Assembly (NCBI GenBank): GCA_024449915.1
Contig: JAMZAV010000917.1
Coordinates: 124,001-188,000 of the forward strand
Reading direction: 5' to 3'
DNA: 64,000 nucleotides
From: Sweltsa coloradensis
Taxonomy: Eukaryota; Arthropoda; Insecta; Plecoptera; Chloroperlidae
A program made the translations under genes and the position numbers. Positions 1 to 12,087 of this stretch are shown here, in pieces. Positions within the stretch are counted from its first letter, which is position 1. Each line of letters starts with the position of its first letter. The notes under the pieces are model-generated. The model saw only the letters and a program-made list of their open reading frames with translations, made no database searches and was not told where the DNA came from.

Positions 1-1040
1 CATAATGGCAAGTGACGTCACGAACCAAGATGAGATAATTAGAACACATTTGAAATTGTGACCCATATCCATGAATTATAAGAATTTAAAATAAAGCGAA
101 ATAAATTAATGTAAAGCTGCAAGTTCTTCATTTGAGAGCAGATGGTGAACGTCAACGTATCAGGTGTAAGTAATAAATAATAATTATGAGGGGCGCAATT
201 CCTTTGTGTGGAGGGGCAAACTGTCATAGCTATGTCAAACATAACTAGGCTATGTCGAATCTATAAAAAACATATATTCGTGGTGTATACTCACTCAGCA
301 TGTCAGTAATTAGTAATTACTTTATTTCATAATGTTATTATTGGTAATGTGTTACTTGTTTTAACATGGGAAGTTTTTTCTTATCATTGTTATAGTATGA
401 TTTCTCTTCGTACTTCTCTTGGTATTTTGTTTGGCTTCAATGAGAAGAAACCTCTAACGTCTCTCGAGCACTAGCATTGTGCCACACCACATCTGACGGT
501 AACCAACAGATGGTCTAAACTTAAAGAATGAATATAGATCCCCAATCAGGCAGCAGATGGGATTATTATGATCCATGTATTGGACACGGAGGTCACCATA
601 AGTCAGACCATGCACTATGCAGCGGTGTGGCTCAGTCTTAGTGTGCGAGGGTTGAGACCAGGGATAGCCGTAAACGTAGCATTTTCAGTGTTATTTAGCG
701 TTTTATAGCATATTTTTTTGGCTACCTTCAAAAACTTGTGTATGAAGTTTTCTCACATTTTTATTTCGAAGTTATGTCATCAAATTTGAATAAATATAAA
801 CTGAATTAAAATTTGTATAATAAACAAATTATAGATATTATGTCAAATTAAATTAAATAGATGTTACACAAACAAAACACACACAAAACGTTATTTTCAC
901 GTACCTAGTTGACCAAACGATGCTATACGTGAAGTGAAATTTTCTACAAGAAAGAAGCATTTACTCATTTTACCCACCTCTATCAAGAGTGCACCTGCAT
1001 CTCTAGGACAAGACTACGCGGAGAGGCTATAGCTTCTCAG
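1..1040. other. Unidentified AT-rich DNA
   Basis: No gene is supported. The only structured part is a weak tRNA-like stretch around 615-680 (a 'ggctcagtcttagtg' box followed by 'gggttgagaccagg'), which may be an old SINE head. The rest shows no repeat or coding pattern that I can recognise. Confidence 0.5.
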
Positions 1041-1044
1041 TACA

Positions 1045-1110
1045 GGTGACTGTCACAACCGACCAAGGTGATCGGGCTTCGAATCCCGCTCCAAAGCCAA
1101 GGTCCCTATA
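1045..1110 (+). repeat. tRNA-like SINE head (weak)
   Basis: A box-B-like sequence 'cgggcttcgaatcccgctc' sits about 40 bases after an A-box-like 'gaccaaggtgatcgg'. This is the internal RNA polymerase III promoter pattern of tRNA-derived SINEs. No cloverleaf closes and no second matching copy was found, so the family is unassigned. Confidence 0.25.
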
Positions 1111-1859
1111 CTACACAGTAAACAATACCCGACTCCGAGCATTCTTGTTCTTTTCCTTGACACCCAGTATCCACACTTCACTTCAATACTTGCATTCTTT
1201 GTCGCCAGCATCGACAACAAAGTGTTGATTGCCTCTTACCCAGTACACCTGCACTGAACTATACAGGACGGTTCAACAGATTATGTGATGTTACAAGCAT
1301 TATGCTTTTAAGCGGTTTGCTCCATTACAGTTTACATGATGGTAATGTTATTAACTTTATGAAGAAAAATATTATTATTATTTATCGGAATAAAGCTGCC
1401 CTATGACAGGGAAGTTAATGCAGGGCACGTGTGGGCCTCTATAGACTATTCTAGGGCGCAAATACAAGATACAAATACAGTTCAAAAACGGAGACCACAA
1501 TGACACACTTAAAGCGTTCATATAAAACATCCACTCAATCGACGGGCAAAACAAAACAATGCTGGGGACACAATCAATCTAAAATTTTCCAAAATTTTGA
1601 AAGTATAAGGCCAAATTTTGAAAAGTGTAACGTTTGAACGAACTTTTTGTTTACGAAAAAAGTTTGAAAGTTTACGGTTAAAAAGTGGAGAATATTGCAA
1701 ATACAGACAAAACTTTCCTCAATTTTTTTATAATAATGGGATTAAAACAATAAAATCTAAGTAGAGAGTTTTTACAATGCAAGGTACTTAGAGTTGACGA
1801 GTGTGACAGTCGGGTACAGAAGGTGGCTGGTTGGTTGTAGATCACGGCTGACACTGACA

Positions 1860-1925
1860 TATGTAGCTCAGAGGAGCGGACGGGCTTTCACCTAGGAGGC
1901 TGTGGGTTCGAGACTATCACCTCAT
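1860..1925 (+). repeat. tRNA-like sequence (SINE head or tRNA relic)
   Basis: The sequence has 'gtagctcagaggagcggac' (A-box and D-arm like) followed by 'tgtgggttcgagactatca' (B-box and T-arm like) at tRNA-like spacing. No convincing acceptor stem pairs, so this is a pol III-type relic rather than a working tRNA. The downstream 'catcgtgacag' tail is AT-rich and non-coding. Confidence 0.35.
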
Positions 1926-2600
1926 CGTGACAGAAAGTTTATAAAGTCATTGCTCTCTATTCCAAATACAACTGAGATACCTTGAAATCTACTCGTTGAT
2001 TTAATTTGGTTAAGAAAAATTAAAATGTTACAACATTGTCACAATGTACACAAATATTTTGAGATTCTTTCCTGGGAATGTCAGGGTATTTTTCTGAAAG
2101 ATATTTCGTTTTCTTCACGAACATGACTTATCGATTTATTTATAGGACGTGTCAAGTCCCATGCTGGTCAGAACCAGCCACGGGCAAGAGGAGTTTCTCA
2201 CGTCGCAGGCCAGAGCTCGCCTCTAGTTTCGAGGAGTGATAGTCCCCTTCATACTATAACCACATATATTATTCCAATCTTCTGTCATTTCCAGTACAGA
2301 AGAAATATCCTAATGTTACTTTATAGTATATAATCTGAAGAGGTAAACTTTGGAAAACGTTCAGTGATGATCGCCCCTGTCTGATGTCGAGCCTAGGACC
2401 TCGAGAAGCAGCTACTGACTGAGCCGCCTTCAATCAGGTCCGCAAGAGTCGTGCCCTGCATGTAATGAGCCTGCGCGCAGCTGCAGCGTGCAATGCAAGG
2501 TTCATGACCCTACTGAGACTACAGACAAGATGGTCCAGATCTACAGGTTATGTTGGGGGTACATGAACTTGTGTCTCGCGAGATAGTAGCGAGGCTATCG
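1926..2600. other. No gene seen
   Basis: AT-rich DNA with one reverse tRNA-like patch around 2380-2435 ('cgagcctaggacctcgag', then 'gactgagccgcct'), probably a decayed SINE head on the minus strand. Nothing else is recognised. Confidence 0.4.
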
Positions 2601-2604
2601 AGAA

Positions 2605-2785
2605 GATGGGTGGTGAACGTGGCTCATAGGGGTGAGGGTTGAACGCTCAGAGGGACGTGGGATCGATTCCACAATTGGTTTTCGTCCTCATCTATCAGTA
2701 TTATCATCTTGTAGTAAAAACATTGAGTTACACAATACTCAAGTAGTCAACAAAACAACGGGGTGAAGACGAAACAAATCAAATA
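2605..2785 (+). repeat. SINE family B copy (old)
   Basis: The copy contains 'gggacgtgggatcgattcca' (B-box region), then 'cgtcctcatctatcagtatt', matching the body of family B seen more clearly at 11404-11610. It is diverged, with an AT-rich tail including 'ggggtgaagacgaaaca'. The tRNA-like head and the shared body support a tRNA-derived SINE. Confidence 0.5.
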
Positions 2786-4430
2786 AATTACACTTGTACA
2801 ACGAAGCTTCTCTATATAAAACACTATTCTGTCCGTCTGTGCGTGTAATCATAACGTAGCACGATATACATAACATCCGATTACACGCCGTTGTTCCCGA
2901 TACAGAATGATTTCTGTGACCATAGGGCGAGGGGGCGGGGGGCTAACCCCAGAAAGTTTAGACATCAAGTGACCCGGCACCTCCACCAACTATGAAGGAT
3001 ACAACACACGAGGAACAATAACTAATGTTAGCTCCATATTATGATACTCTTGTAGTAATAATGACACTACATATTGAGATAACAATATCGTCTCTAGATC
3101 TAGCCCAGAACCTCCGGCTATATCTAAGTAAGTAAGTACCGCGATGCTCTCGCCAATTGAGCTATCTACTATCTAGGCCACCGGACAAACCCTCTTACAA
3201 TGGCCATTTCTTGTAATTCCAGCACATATTGATCTAATCAGAATAACGATGTAGTTATATATTGTTTGCTACAACCTTAAATGATGGACCATCTTATTTG
3301 GTTAGACTATTCTTTATCGAGTGTATAATGAATGTTATGACTACGAAGTGTTACAACACTTTCATAATCCTCCTCATGAGGTAATGCTTGGCTAGGAGGG
3401 GCAGGCGTATCATTGATAAACGTCCTCTCCTAATCACCCACAATGCACCGCGCTCCGGGCGTATTACTTCTACACCAAATAGCTTTTAGAACAAGAGAGA
3501 GACTGTGGGTTGAAGTATATTACCCAGTTGGCCGGGTCTTCTTGGGCGTGATCTACATGTTAGGCCCTCAGCTAAAACAAGGAAGTTTGTAGGGAAGACG
3601 GTTCTACTGCAGCAGGATGTAATAGGACTTTGCTATTTACTTATATTTTTTATTTTTTTCATATACACCGGCAATCATGCAGGAAGTTATTGCCCTTCAA
3701 TCAATGTCGATGCTGTGATTGATATATGATGGCCCTAGAAGTTAACCCACGAAACATGTAATATTAAGATCTTTACGAGTTCCACATAATTTATGTACCT
3801 CTGCCACTATATAAATAAGTTCATTCTAATCTAATGGATTTTATAAACTGAATGAGAATGTTTAGTTTCATTACCAAGTTTGATGTTATCATAATCAAAA
3901 ATACGATTTATTTGATAATTTTTTGTCACAGCATCAGTAACCATAAAGTTTATGAGACAAGTTGGTTCTCTGATTGTAAGAGCTGAGCTAATAAGCATCT
4001 TGAAAACAACAGTTGCATCACAGTTGCAGTCTGCTGTCCACCCGATGCGGGCACACCTAGGTCGTAAACACATCGAACCAAACCGTGTTCATTCTCTTGG
4101 AAATAGTTCGGAATACAACCTCACATTTCAGATTCATTCTGGTGTGTTTCTACTGAGATCGAAGCAACGTATTCCGAACTCGTAATACTCCGCCCGGGGA
4201 AAAGTTTTTTACCCTGTTCGTATCGTCTGCACCTGTTCTGTTTGGCTCCCAAGAGGAGAGCATCATCTCAGGTAAGATGTTCAGGTTGGTCCAGACAAGG
4301 AAACTGTGACAATAGAACCACCCTGCACCCCCTATACCGACAGAGGGTGAAGAATAGATGACATCATCAATAGTGGTGAGATGTGAGAACCAGAGGCATT
4401 CCAAGCAACAACTTATACAAGAAGACCGTG
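2786..4430. other. Unidentified, with one reverse tRNA-like patch
   Basis: At about 3100-3182 the minus strand reads 'tagctcaattggcgagagca' followed by an imperfect T-arm-like 'ggttctgggct', so a tRNA-derived relic is likely. The rest holds only short ORFs without homology or exon signals that I can support. Confidence 0.35.
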
Positions 4431-4448
4431 TATTGTATTGTATTGTAT
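4431..4448 (+). repeat. Short (TATTG)n microsatellite
   Basis: Three and a half copies of TATTG lie in a row, followed by 'tatattg'. Simple repeat only. Confidence 0.7.
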
Positions 4449-4801
4449 ATTGTCAAGCTATGTGATGTAGGCCTTGTGAACGATGTGCTTATTACACAGG
4501 CATCCAGACATCTTGTGAATTTCAGCTCTTCTGTACATTTGATTTTGACCATAACTCACTGAACTTATAACTTTACTCGCCATTTAATCCTCCAAACACA
4601 AAAATGTTGAGAAATATTGTTGGAAATGTTATTTTTTCCTCGTCAAAACTATTTTTTCTCCCCTCCCCCCCCCACCATTTCCTAAAACCGAGTCACATAA
4701 TAACAGTTTTGACGTCTAGATTTTAAAATGTATCAATATTGTCGCCACTATCAAGTTTCAAGTACGCTATTTCGATGCATTGGGCAAACTATGTTTGCAG
4801 G

Positions 4802-5457
4802 CAGGGCCGTGCATAGGCTAAGTAGGCTGGAGCCTGGGGCGCTGGCATTTTGGGGGCGCCAAAGCGCCCCCCACTCGGCGCCGTGGGCGATTTGTCAAAC
4901 TCCTATAGCAACAACTAAAAACTTTAAAATTATCAACGAAAGCATGCTAAAATCTAGTAAAATGCCACCATTTGCAATATCAAAAATCAAAATTTTCTGG
5001 GGCTATGCACCCAAGACCCGCACTAGCTGGGAGGCATCCCCACCGGAGCCCCCATTGTACCAGGATCCATATTTTTTCCGAAACCATTGTTTCATGGGCA
5101 GTTCTAAAAGTGTTTTGTTGCTCCCCCCCCCCCTGCCCAAATGCACTTCCTTCGCCACTAACAAAATTTTAAGTTTAAATTACGATGACGTCATTGACTC
5201 TTTTGCCAAGGAAATGGAAAAAAAACGCTTGCAAAAGCAATGCAGATTTGCGCGACTACAACGGACGAGACTATATGGCCAGGGAAATTTTATACTGTGG
5301 TGATCAAGTTGCATTGCTAGTTACTATAGTTCCTACTTTTTCTTTTTAAGCTAAAATGCACGCATATAATGTTTTTCAGCTTCTTGAAATAAGGGGGGGG
5401 GGGGGGGGCGTATTTTTGTTTTAGCCTATGGGCGCCAAATGTCTTAATCCGGCCCTG
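4802..5457. mobile_element. hAT-type non-autonomous DNA transposon, 656 bp, perfect 8-bp TSD
   Basis: The element begins CAGGGCCGTGCATAGGCT and ends AATCCGGCCCTG, so the terminal inverted repeat is CAGGGCCG plus a few bases. It is flanked on both sides by the identical octamer TTTGCAGG (4794-4801 and 5458-5465), an 8-bp target-site duplication as made by hAT transposases. Subterminal DNA is rich in GGCGCC and includes G16 at 5393-5408 and a C run near 5124. A 191-codon open frame (4728-5303) starts outside the element, crosses its boundary and shows no transposase motif, so I treat it as chance. It is probably mobilised by an autonomous relative. The larger hAT at 60376 has the same ends and a similar GC-rich subterminal region. 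Confidence 0.92.
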
Positions 5458-5465
5458 TTTGCAGG

Positions 5466-6550
5466 AACGAGATAATTCAGTATTTCTAAACAGTTGTGCT
5501 GGAAGATGGATGTACTTAGAATGCCAAGGTGACTTAGAAACGGTAGTTAATTCTGTAAAGACACCGCGTTAATTTCACGCATATTAAAGCTCTACCCACT
5601 CCCATCCAGCTGATTGTTTTCCTAATCTCGTCTTGGATGGGTTCGAGGTTAATTCTTCTGCTCCCAACGAGCACCGGGTTCGAGACTCCAGAGAAGAAGC
5701 CTAGACATCAAAGAGAGACTGAGTGACTTGTGGTCACGGTGTAAATTAATTAATTGTGCGGTAATGTAAAGTTTAATTAAACCTCCATTGAATCTCACAT
5801 CCGAGATTGAGATTCGTTATGATATTTTATCTACAGTGGTCGACCCCTTTTTACTGATGAGATATGTTCAGGCAACGTCGTAAGAGCGAATATCACGTAA
5901 AAACCACATTAGTTGTCATTGAAGTAAAATTCACTTTACCCCTCCCTGGAATACGTGAGTGGTCTAAAATGGGGTAACTTTTACTATATTATAAATCGCA
6001 GATGAAAACATGTATATTTTTATCGTTTATTGAGCTGATAATCAGTTTTGGGAAGGGGGAGGGGGGGGGGGAGGCGCCACGAATGTTTGGTTTTTCCTCT
6101 TACCACTTACACTTTACTACTTGATGTTAAAAAACAAAATTGTAAATATATTATGTATGTGAATTGTTTTGTAGCAATATAGCTAAATAAGCAAATGAAT
6201 ACAATACCATACTTCAAAGTCACCGTTTTCACAAGCAGTATCCGTTTGGTATGGTATAGCCTTTAGCCTCTACTATGAATACTGAAATGTGTGCAAGAAT
6301 GAGACACACATGACCTACCCGACAATAGAACCCGGGACCTCCTGCACCGAAGACAGGATGAACCCACAGGATCATGAAGGAATGCTGTCCGAGTTGACCT
6401 ACAAGCCAGTAAATCCCGGGGTGATGCGGTCTGTGGTTGATGATGTCCACGAGGACTGAGGTTCGAGAATCTCCCACCGCGCGGAGCGGTCATCACAGAA
6501 GATTAATTCACCAGTTGGTTGTGGTTACAGTACAGGAACCGTGGGAGCTG
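5466..6550. other. No gene seen
   Basis: Unidentified DNA with a G-run at 6061-6071. Around 6280-6480 the minus strand resembles a tRNA-like head ('cccgggacctcctgcac', a reverse B-box), probably a SINE relic. No coding signal is supported. Confidence 0.35.
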
Positions 6551-6644
6551 AGATCTTAGACTAAATAATACTTGGTAGAGACCCTACACTCAATGCTTTC
6601 GAGACAAACAAGAAGACAGAACACTGAGATCTTAGACGAAATAA
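6551..6644 (+). repeat. Single unit of the ~75-bp tandem repeat found at 8325-8522
   Basis: Contains 'cttggtagagaccctacact', then 'caatgctttcgagacaaaca', 'agaagacagaacactgagat' and 'cttagacgaaat', nearly identical to the units at 8325-8522. It stops exactly where the 6645-7020 palindrome begins, which suggests that the palindrome interrupted or joined a former array. Confidence 0.8.
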
Positions 6645-7020
6645 CACACACATAACAAAAACTTGTAGAAATACAGCCAAACCTTACACACTCAAAAGAA
6701 ATGAGATCTAAAAAAAGGGCCAAGCTCATCTACCCTTCCACATAAACGTACAGTGTCCCATAACAGCATCCTCGAAAAGCCTGGCAAAATAGAATTTGCG
6801 ATTATTAATTTAACGTAATAGTTTATCCAAGTTCTTTTTTCTAATTAATTTAAACGTAATAACATGCAAATTCTATTTTGCCAAGCTTTTCGAGGATGCT
6901 GTTATGGGACACTGTACGTTTATGTGGAAGGGTAGATGAGCTTGGCCCTTTTTTTAGATCTCATTTCTTTTGAGTGTGTAAGGTTTGGCTGTATTTCTAC
7001 AAGTTTTTGTTATGTGTGTG
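6645..7020. mobile_element. Near-perfect long palindrome with 155-bp arms (foldback/MITE-like)
   Basis: The left arm 6645-6799 and right arm 6866-7020 are reverse complements with only one mismatch that I can see (gcctggc versus gcttggc). The 66-bp spacer contains two copies of an 'attaatttaacgtaat'-like motif. The outer tips are 'cacacacataac' and 'gttatgtgtgtg'. No coding capacity. I find no clear target duplication, so it could be a foldback MITE or a recent inverted duplication. A transcript across it would form a long hairpin RNA. Confidence 0.9.
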
Positions 7021-7860
7021 ATCTCATTACTTTTTCAAGTTCCATTACAAAATTATTTGCTAAAATATAATATTTTTATCAAAGTTGATTTAAATTCTAT
7101 GGTATTAGCAGTAACAATATAGGATGTAAAATATCTAGACCCGGATTCATGTACATCCTGGGTATAGGTGGTATAACCATGGTATAACGACGGTATAAGG
7201 ACTGGACCCCAATTCTTGAGTTCGTGGGAGATGAGTTGAAAACGCAATTTGAAAACGAAGTCGTTTTCGTTTTCGAAGGAATTGGTATTCTTGAACGGTA
7301 TCGTGGAAAACGTCATGGGTTGTGAGTTGAAAGCATTGATATTAAACCCCTATAGTAGGCCTATGGTTGAAAGAGTATCACGAAATCCAAACACTTTAAA
7401 AAGATTTGCGTATAGCAAAGAGCTCGAAAAAGTTCTATATTTATTCTAGATGGCAGTGCCTTCATAAACGCCGGCCAATCGAAAGACAAGTTGTATGAAA
7501 TGATTTGATTGTTGCAATTATGTAAACAAACAGTTGAGCAAGTTCATAATGTTGTGCTGGCATAGGGTTGGCTAGGCTTGTCAAACATGTAATGTAAGTA
7601 TGAATTTTACTATGTCCTATAGCCAAATGGAACTTTAGACCTACACTTTTGCATTATAAATAATTTTCCACATCTGGGCCTAGGCCAGGGACGGTTTCTG
7701 ATTTGTTTTATGAGAGTATAATGACACCTTTTCTCGTTCCACACAAAGAAGAAAAATTTTAAATGTCCGCTATTTGTTTACGTATCGCACTTTCCCGCCT
7801 AACTCTGCTTATACCGTCAACAAGTGTCAAGTAACTATGGTTACTTGTTGATTGTATGCC
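7021..7860. other. No gene seen
   Basis: AT-rich DNA. The palindromic octamer TAGGCCTA occurs at 7356-7363. The overlapping short ORFs at 7053-7449 on both strands show no domain. Confidence 0.4.
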
Positions 7861-7865
7861 AAGTG

Positions 7866-8012
7866 TTTGAGGCTTATTTTAAAACCTTTATTTGGAAGCC
7901 TTCCAACAAACTTTTTCAACTTTTTTTTTCAAAAGAGACTATCATTCTATAACCTTAATGTCCATGTAAAATATGAACATTGTAGTCCCACCCGTCTGGT
8001 CAGAATCGCGGG
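7866..8012 (-). mobile_element. Fragment of the Helentron-like (HINE) family
   Basis: Shares 'aactttttcaactttttttt', 'ccttaatgtccatgtaaaat' and 'cccacccg.ctggtcagaatc' with the internal repeats of the full copies at 29683, 30417 and 47009. It is in the same orientation as those minus-strand copies and lacks both termini. Confidence 0.75.
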
Positions 8013-8324
8013 CCGACGTATTAGATGTGAGCAGTAGTAGGCAGTAGTAGGAGTAGTAGGCAGTAGCTAACATCCTTAAAGTGATTTTGAGCATGTTTGA
8101 AGACATTTTTTCACCAAGAAGGAATGGTCGTACCCCAATAAAATTTGGCATGTGTTGTCAGGTACCTAAATCCCCTCGATTGTGATAGTTTTCAAGTTCA
8201 CATCACGTTACATGACGGCTGGGTAACACCTCGAAATCACCCCAACTCTGCTTGGTGTATAAGGTGCTTGAGTGTGTAGCGCACCGCGGCTTGGCTGCGG
8301 CGCCCTAACGGGCACCTAGATACG

Positions 8325-8522
8325 TGGTAGAGGCCCTACACTCAATGCTTTCGAGACAAATAAGAACACTGTGATCTTAGACGAAATGATACTTGGTAGA
8401 GGCCCTACACTCAATGCTTTCGAGACGAACAAGAAGACAGAACACTGAGATCTTAGACGAAATGATACTTGGTAGAGGCCCTACACTCAATGCTTTCGAG
8501 ACAAACAAGAAGACAGAACACT
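8325..8522 (+). repeat. Tandem repeat, ~69-76 bp unit, about 2.6 copies
   Basis: Units start with 'tggtagaggccctacactca' at 8325, 8394 and 8470 and contain 'atgctttcgagacaaacaag', 'acagaacactg' and 'gatcttagacgaaatgatac'. The first unit lacks ~7 bp, giving the shorter spacing. A further unit lies at 6551-6644, about 1.7 kb away. Confidence 0.9.
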
Positions 8523-10640
8523 GCTGCAGAATCAGCCATCTTGCATAGACTGGGCCTTTGTTGTCTAGATGTAAAGATTGCAATTAACTGACTATTTAAA
8601 TCAAGCTTCTAGCAACACTCTGCTACAAGAACATCAACACAAATGAATCAAAACGAAGGAAAAGCCACAGGTTTCCTGAACAACCTGTGGCTCGTCCTTC
8701 CAGTGGCGGAGCTAGGAATTCAACGGCCTGGGTGAAGCTGCTCGATGGGCTTCCTTGCCCCCTTGCCCCCCTCTTGGTGCTACTGCACCCCTTGCACCCC
8801 CTATTCCTATGCCTCTGTGTCCTTCGACTCGATTCATTTGTTTGCTAGAAGTCTTAAAAAGTTTTTTTTATACTATAAACACCTCACTTATCACAATACA
8901 CGAAAACAATATCTCAATACATGTAGTGCCATTTAGAAAAGACATACGCAATTTAAGTTTTATTTTTTTAATGAACATTATCATAGAAAAAAAATTATGG
9001 TTTTCTGATGTAGGGCCTAATCAAGATTTATTTTTGATATTTCAGTATTTCAGTATTTCTTTGCACGGATGTATCTCCGCTATGAGCTACACTAAGTGCA
9101 GCCAATGATGTTTGAAATTCGGTCTTGACCTTTAGCCCTAAGACGTGTTTTAATTAGTTTTACATATTAAAACCCGGATAAAAAGCGGCAAGACTGGTTG
9201 AGTGGATGGTGAGGCCTGCGGTGCCTGATTACCACTCTTGACCGACTAACTTTACAACCGCACTCTGACACGCGCCGCGTTCTAGGCTGAAGCGTTTAGC
9301 TAGAACTCTAGAAGGCGGTGACCAGGAGACAAGTCAAACAAGTCACAACACGAAGATATGCACTCGTGTATAGGGAGGGCACATTTGGAGTCTTTTCAGA
9401 ATAACGAGTGGAAGCATGAAAGTGAATTCCCGTAGGAAAAGCTTGTCCAGGGACGTTTGACTTTCTTTAGGTGACGATTTCGGTAGTTAGGGTGGTGTTC
9501 CGGTAGGTAAGAAGGGATACAACCCAGGGATATCCTCAGTACTGCCTTAAAAGGCATACCCAATGCAGGCAGACTGAGGGATATGCCCTGCCCCTGGATA
9601 ATTATGTTTCTCCCTGGCTCTGCCTAAAAGATTCATGATTCATAAGGGTAATTATTTCCTTTTTGGGGAGAACAGAAAACACACAGGTAGTACAAGGGAG
9701 GTCCTGCTTTTATTCTGTCTGAAACGTAGAGGTTGGTACATACTCGGGATAAAATAATGTTTGTAAGCTGTAGAGGGGTGTATGAAAAGAAGGTAGGGAA
9801 TGTCCAACAATTAGATTATAATAAATCGCAGCATTTGCAGCAATTTGATTTAAAACACCTCAGTCAGGATTTGCGGTGACTTGTGTCGACCGACCTGACG
9901 AACTACTTTGTTCTATTTTCTTCTCGTAGTGTATGAGAGAAGATAGCTAATTGGAGGTACTAACTATAGTATGTTTCTCCATTAAAACACCGGTAAACTA
10001 GAGTTGAGTACAACAGGAAGCGCCGGTTGTAGTAGCTGGTCAACAAGTACCTACTAGGAGTGTCCGGTATCTATCGCTCCTTTACTTTACTTCGATCTAC
10101 ATCAATCAGATCAGATCCTAATCACAGGAATTAAACCACACGAGCGAGACAGACAACTAGTTTCAACCTGTACCGTTAGATCACAAGGCCAAGAGCTGTG
10201 GAAGTGAGCGCCGAAAATATCTGGCTAAATATGGAACGTGGTGAGTTTTTATGCAAGATAAGATAGAGAGGGGTTTGAAGGTGAATGTAAGGAAAGAAAA
10301 CGAAGCATTGTGACCGGTGACAAGCGAAGGAATTGATGCATTGACTTTATAGATGAGATCAACATTCGATCAACGGGAAGTGAATCTAGGTTGAAGTTAT
10401 CATGGTCACCAACGAGATTGTATGGACATTCATACTCAATTGTATTTACGGACTCAATATTTTGTTATTCCACATAATAATGGGTTTGTTTTTGTAGGAT
10501 ACCGGTCCAGGGACAACTAGGTATTGTAAAACTTTTTCGTAAGGGTCCCTGTAGGGAACCTTTCCCCGGTTAAAATCAACAACTAACAACTAACAAGGTG
10601 GTTATATAGGTTGTGGTTTTTGGAAATGAAGATTCAATCC
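8523..10640. other. No gene seen
   Basis: Mostly unidentified. 'cagtggcggagctagg' at 8701-8716 looks like a hAT-type left terminus, but no matching right end was found. ORFs at 8745-9108 are C-rich or AT-rich frames with no domain. 9180-10600 has no repeat that I could match in the window. Confidence 0.35.
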
Positions 10641-10720
10641 CAGCACGAGCCTCACAGACTATAGAAAACCTCGGGAAGATTTCAGTCAGGATTGCCATCC
10701 TAGCGCTATAAAGAGGAGGG
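10640..10720 (-). repeat. SINE family A fragment
   Basis: Contains 'aaaacctcgggaagatttca', then 'gtcaggattgcc', the reverse complement of the family A body (caatcctgactgaa, then cgaggtttt). Truncated. Confidence 0.55.
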
Positions 10721-10884
10721 GCTTAACTACGCCCAAGCAGATTTTGAATTTATTCATGAAAACGTGATTGAAAACAAGCTTAAAAAGTTGTGGAAAAGGT
10801 ATATTTCTGCATGCAGATGCAGAGATGCAGATGCAGAGGTACAGACGTAGATATGACCCCAACAATATGAATACTGAGGAATCC

Positions 10885-10985
10885 TGGGGGTGTACTCAGT
10901 CAGGATTGCCGGAGGAAGGTATCGAACCTACGCCCTCAGTCTGGAATGTTACGCATGAACAGAACTACCTCATCGATCTCGTTAT
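10885..10985 (-). repeat. SINE family A fragment (tRNA-like head)
   Basis: 'cagtcaggattgccggagga', then 'aggtatcgaacctacgccct', is the reverse complement of the B-box and the first body bases of family A. It overlaps the end of a 75-codon ORF (10768-10995), which is therefore not considered coding. Confidence 0.55.
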
Positions 10986-11403
10986 GAAATATTAAAGTAG
11001 GTTTTCTAAAGATGGAGGTTTTCTCAATCGTAAGTAGGGACGTTATTGACTATAATGTCAACTTGGCGACACTTCAGTTGGGTTTATCCTTGGTGTCAGT
11101 GAGTGATTGATTGATTGATTGACCCCAAGAGACCTTCACAGAGTTTACTGGCAACAGTTCAAGCAAAGAGAACAAAACCGTTTACAGCAACTACGACGTC
11201 GCAATTTGTTATAGAAATAATAACCTCTATAACGTGTGGTGAACTGATGGCATTGCACCTGATTCCTTCACTCATATGTTCGCTAATCAATGTACATTAC
11301 ATCAAGAATCAATTAAATAAGACATGCAGCTCATTAAAATTTGGTACATTTCTATTATCAGCACATGGTACCGTTAGTTCTTAAAATTAAATACATAGTC
11401 ATA

Positions 11404-11610
11404 TACCATGTCGCCGTCCACCATAGCACACGCATTTGGGGAGCAGGTCCAAGGTGTATTGCATAGGGACGTGGGTTCGAATCCAGCATACGACATTTTT
11501 TTGTAATTGTCCTTAGCCTTCATCTATCATCACTCATCGTCTCGAACAGCAATATAACCATAACAGATACAACAAAACTCAATCAAATCAATCACTGTCT
11601 CTTTTTGTCC
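11404..11610 (+). repeat. SINE family B copy
   Basis: The tRNA-like head has a clear B-box, ggttcgaatcc at 11474-11484, after 'gagcaggtccaaggtgtatt'. The body reads 'tgtaattgtccttagccttc', then 'atctatcatcactcatcgtc' and 'tcgaacagcaatataacc'. The same order recurs at 11770, 28068 and, reversed, at 38790, 52840 and 55768. This fits a tRNA-derived, pol III-transcribed SINE. Its non-coding RNA would be copied by a LINE reverse transcriptase that is not present in this window. Confidence 0.75.
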
Positions 11611-11769
11611 AATGGTCACAATAACAATGGAGTGAAGATCAGGCAACACACGCGAAACAATGCAGACGTCTAGTACGCGTCTTTTTAATTCGTGTGTGTA
11701 TCACTAAGAGTGCAATGACTTTAATAAATTTGACAACAATAAGTTGATACGCCATCTTGTAAATAAAGT

Positions 11770-11960
11770 TATAACGGAAGATGTAAATCGTCCACAGTGG
11801 TACATACGATTAGGGCGCAGGTCCGAAGCGAATGGTTCTACGAGGACGTGGGTTCGAAACCCGCATTAGACATGGTTTTTTAATCGTCCTTTATCGTCAT
11901 CTATCACCACTCGTCGTCTCGAATAGCCTTAGTGCATTAATATATAGACGTTAAACAACA
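11770..11960 (+). repeat. SINE family B copy
   Basis: The head is 'gattagggcgcaggtccgaa' with B-box ggttcgaaaccc at 11851-11862, then 'ttaatcgtcctttatcgtca' and 'tctatcaccactcgtcgtct'. It is the best-preserved tRNA-like head of the family and lies 160 bp after the previous copy in the same orientation. Confidence 0.78.
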
Positions 11961-12087
11961 AAAATAATCTTCATTATTCATAAGCATTATATTATATTCT
12001 GCTTGTTATGTTCACTTACAAAAATTGTCGAAATTGTCTTATAAATTTCTTGTTATTAAATCGTATATTATTGTGTGCCTTGTTAAT

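Noticed and set aside
4728..5303. 191-codon open reading frame on the plus strand
   Set aside because: It starts outside the hAT element, crosses its left boundary and follows GC-rich subterminal sequence. No transposase or other domain is visible.
8701..8716. Left end of another hAT element (cagtggcggagctagg)
   Set aside because: No matching right terminus or target duplication could be found downstream.
11410..11490. Functional tRNA gene
   Set aside because: A and B boxes are present here and in similar stretches, but acceptor stems do not pair and the same heads recur attached to SINE bodies.
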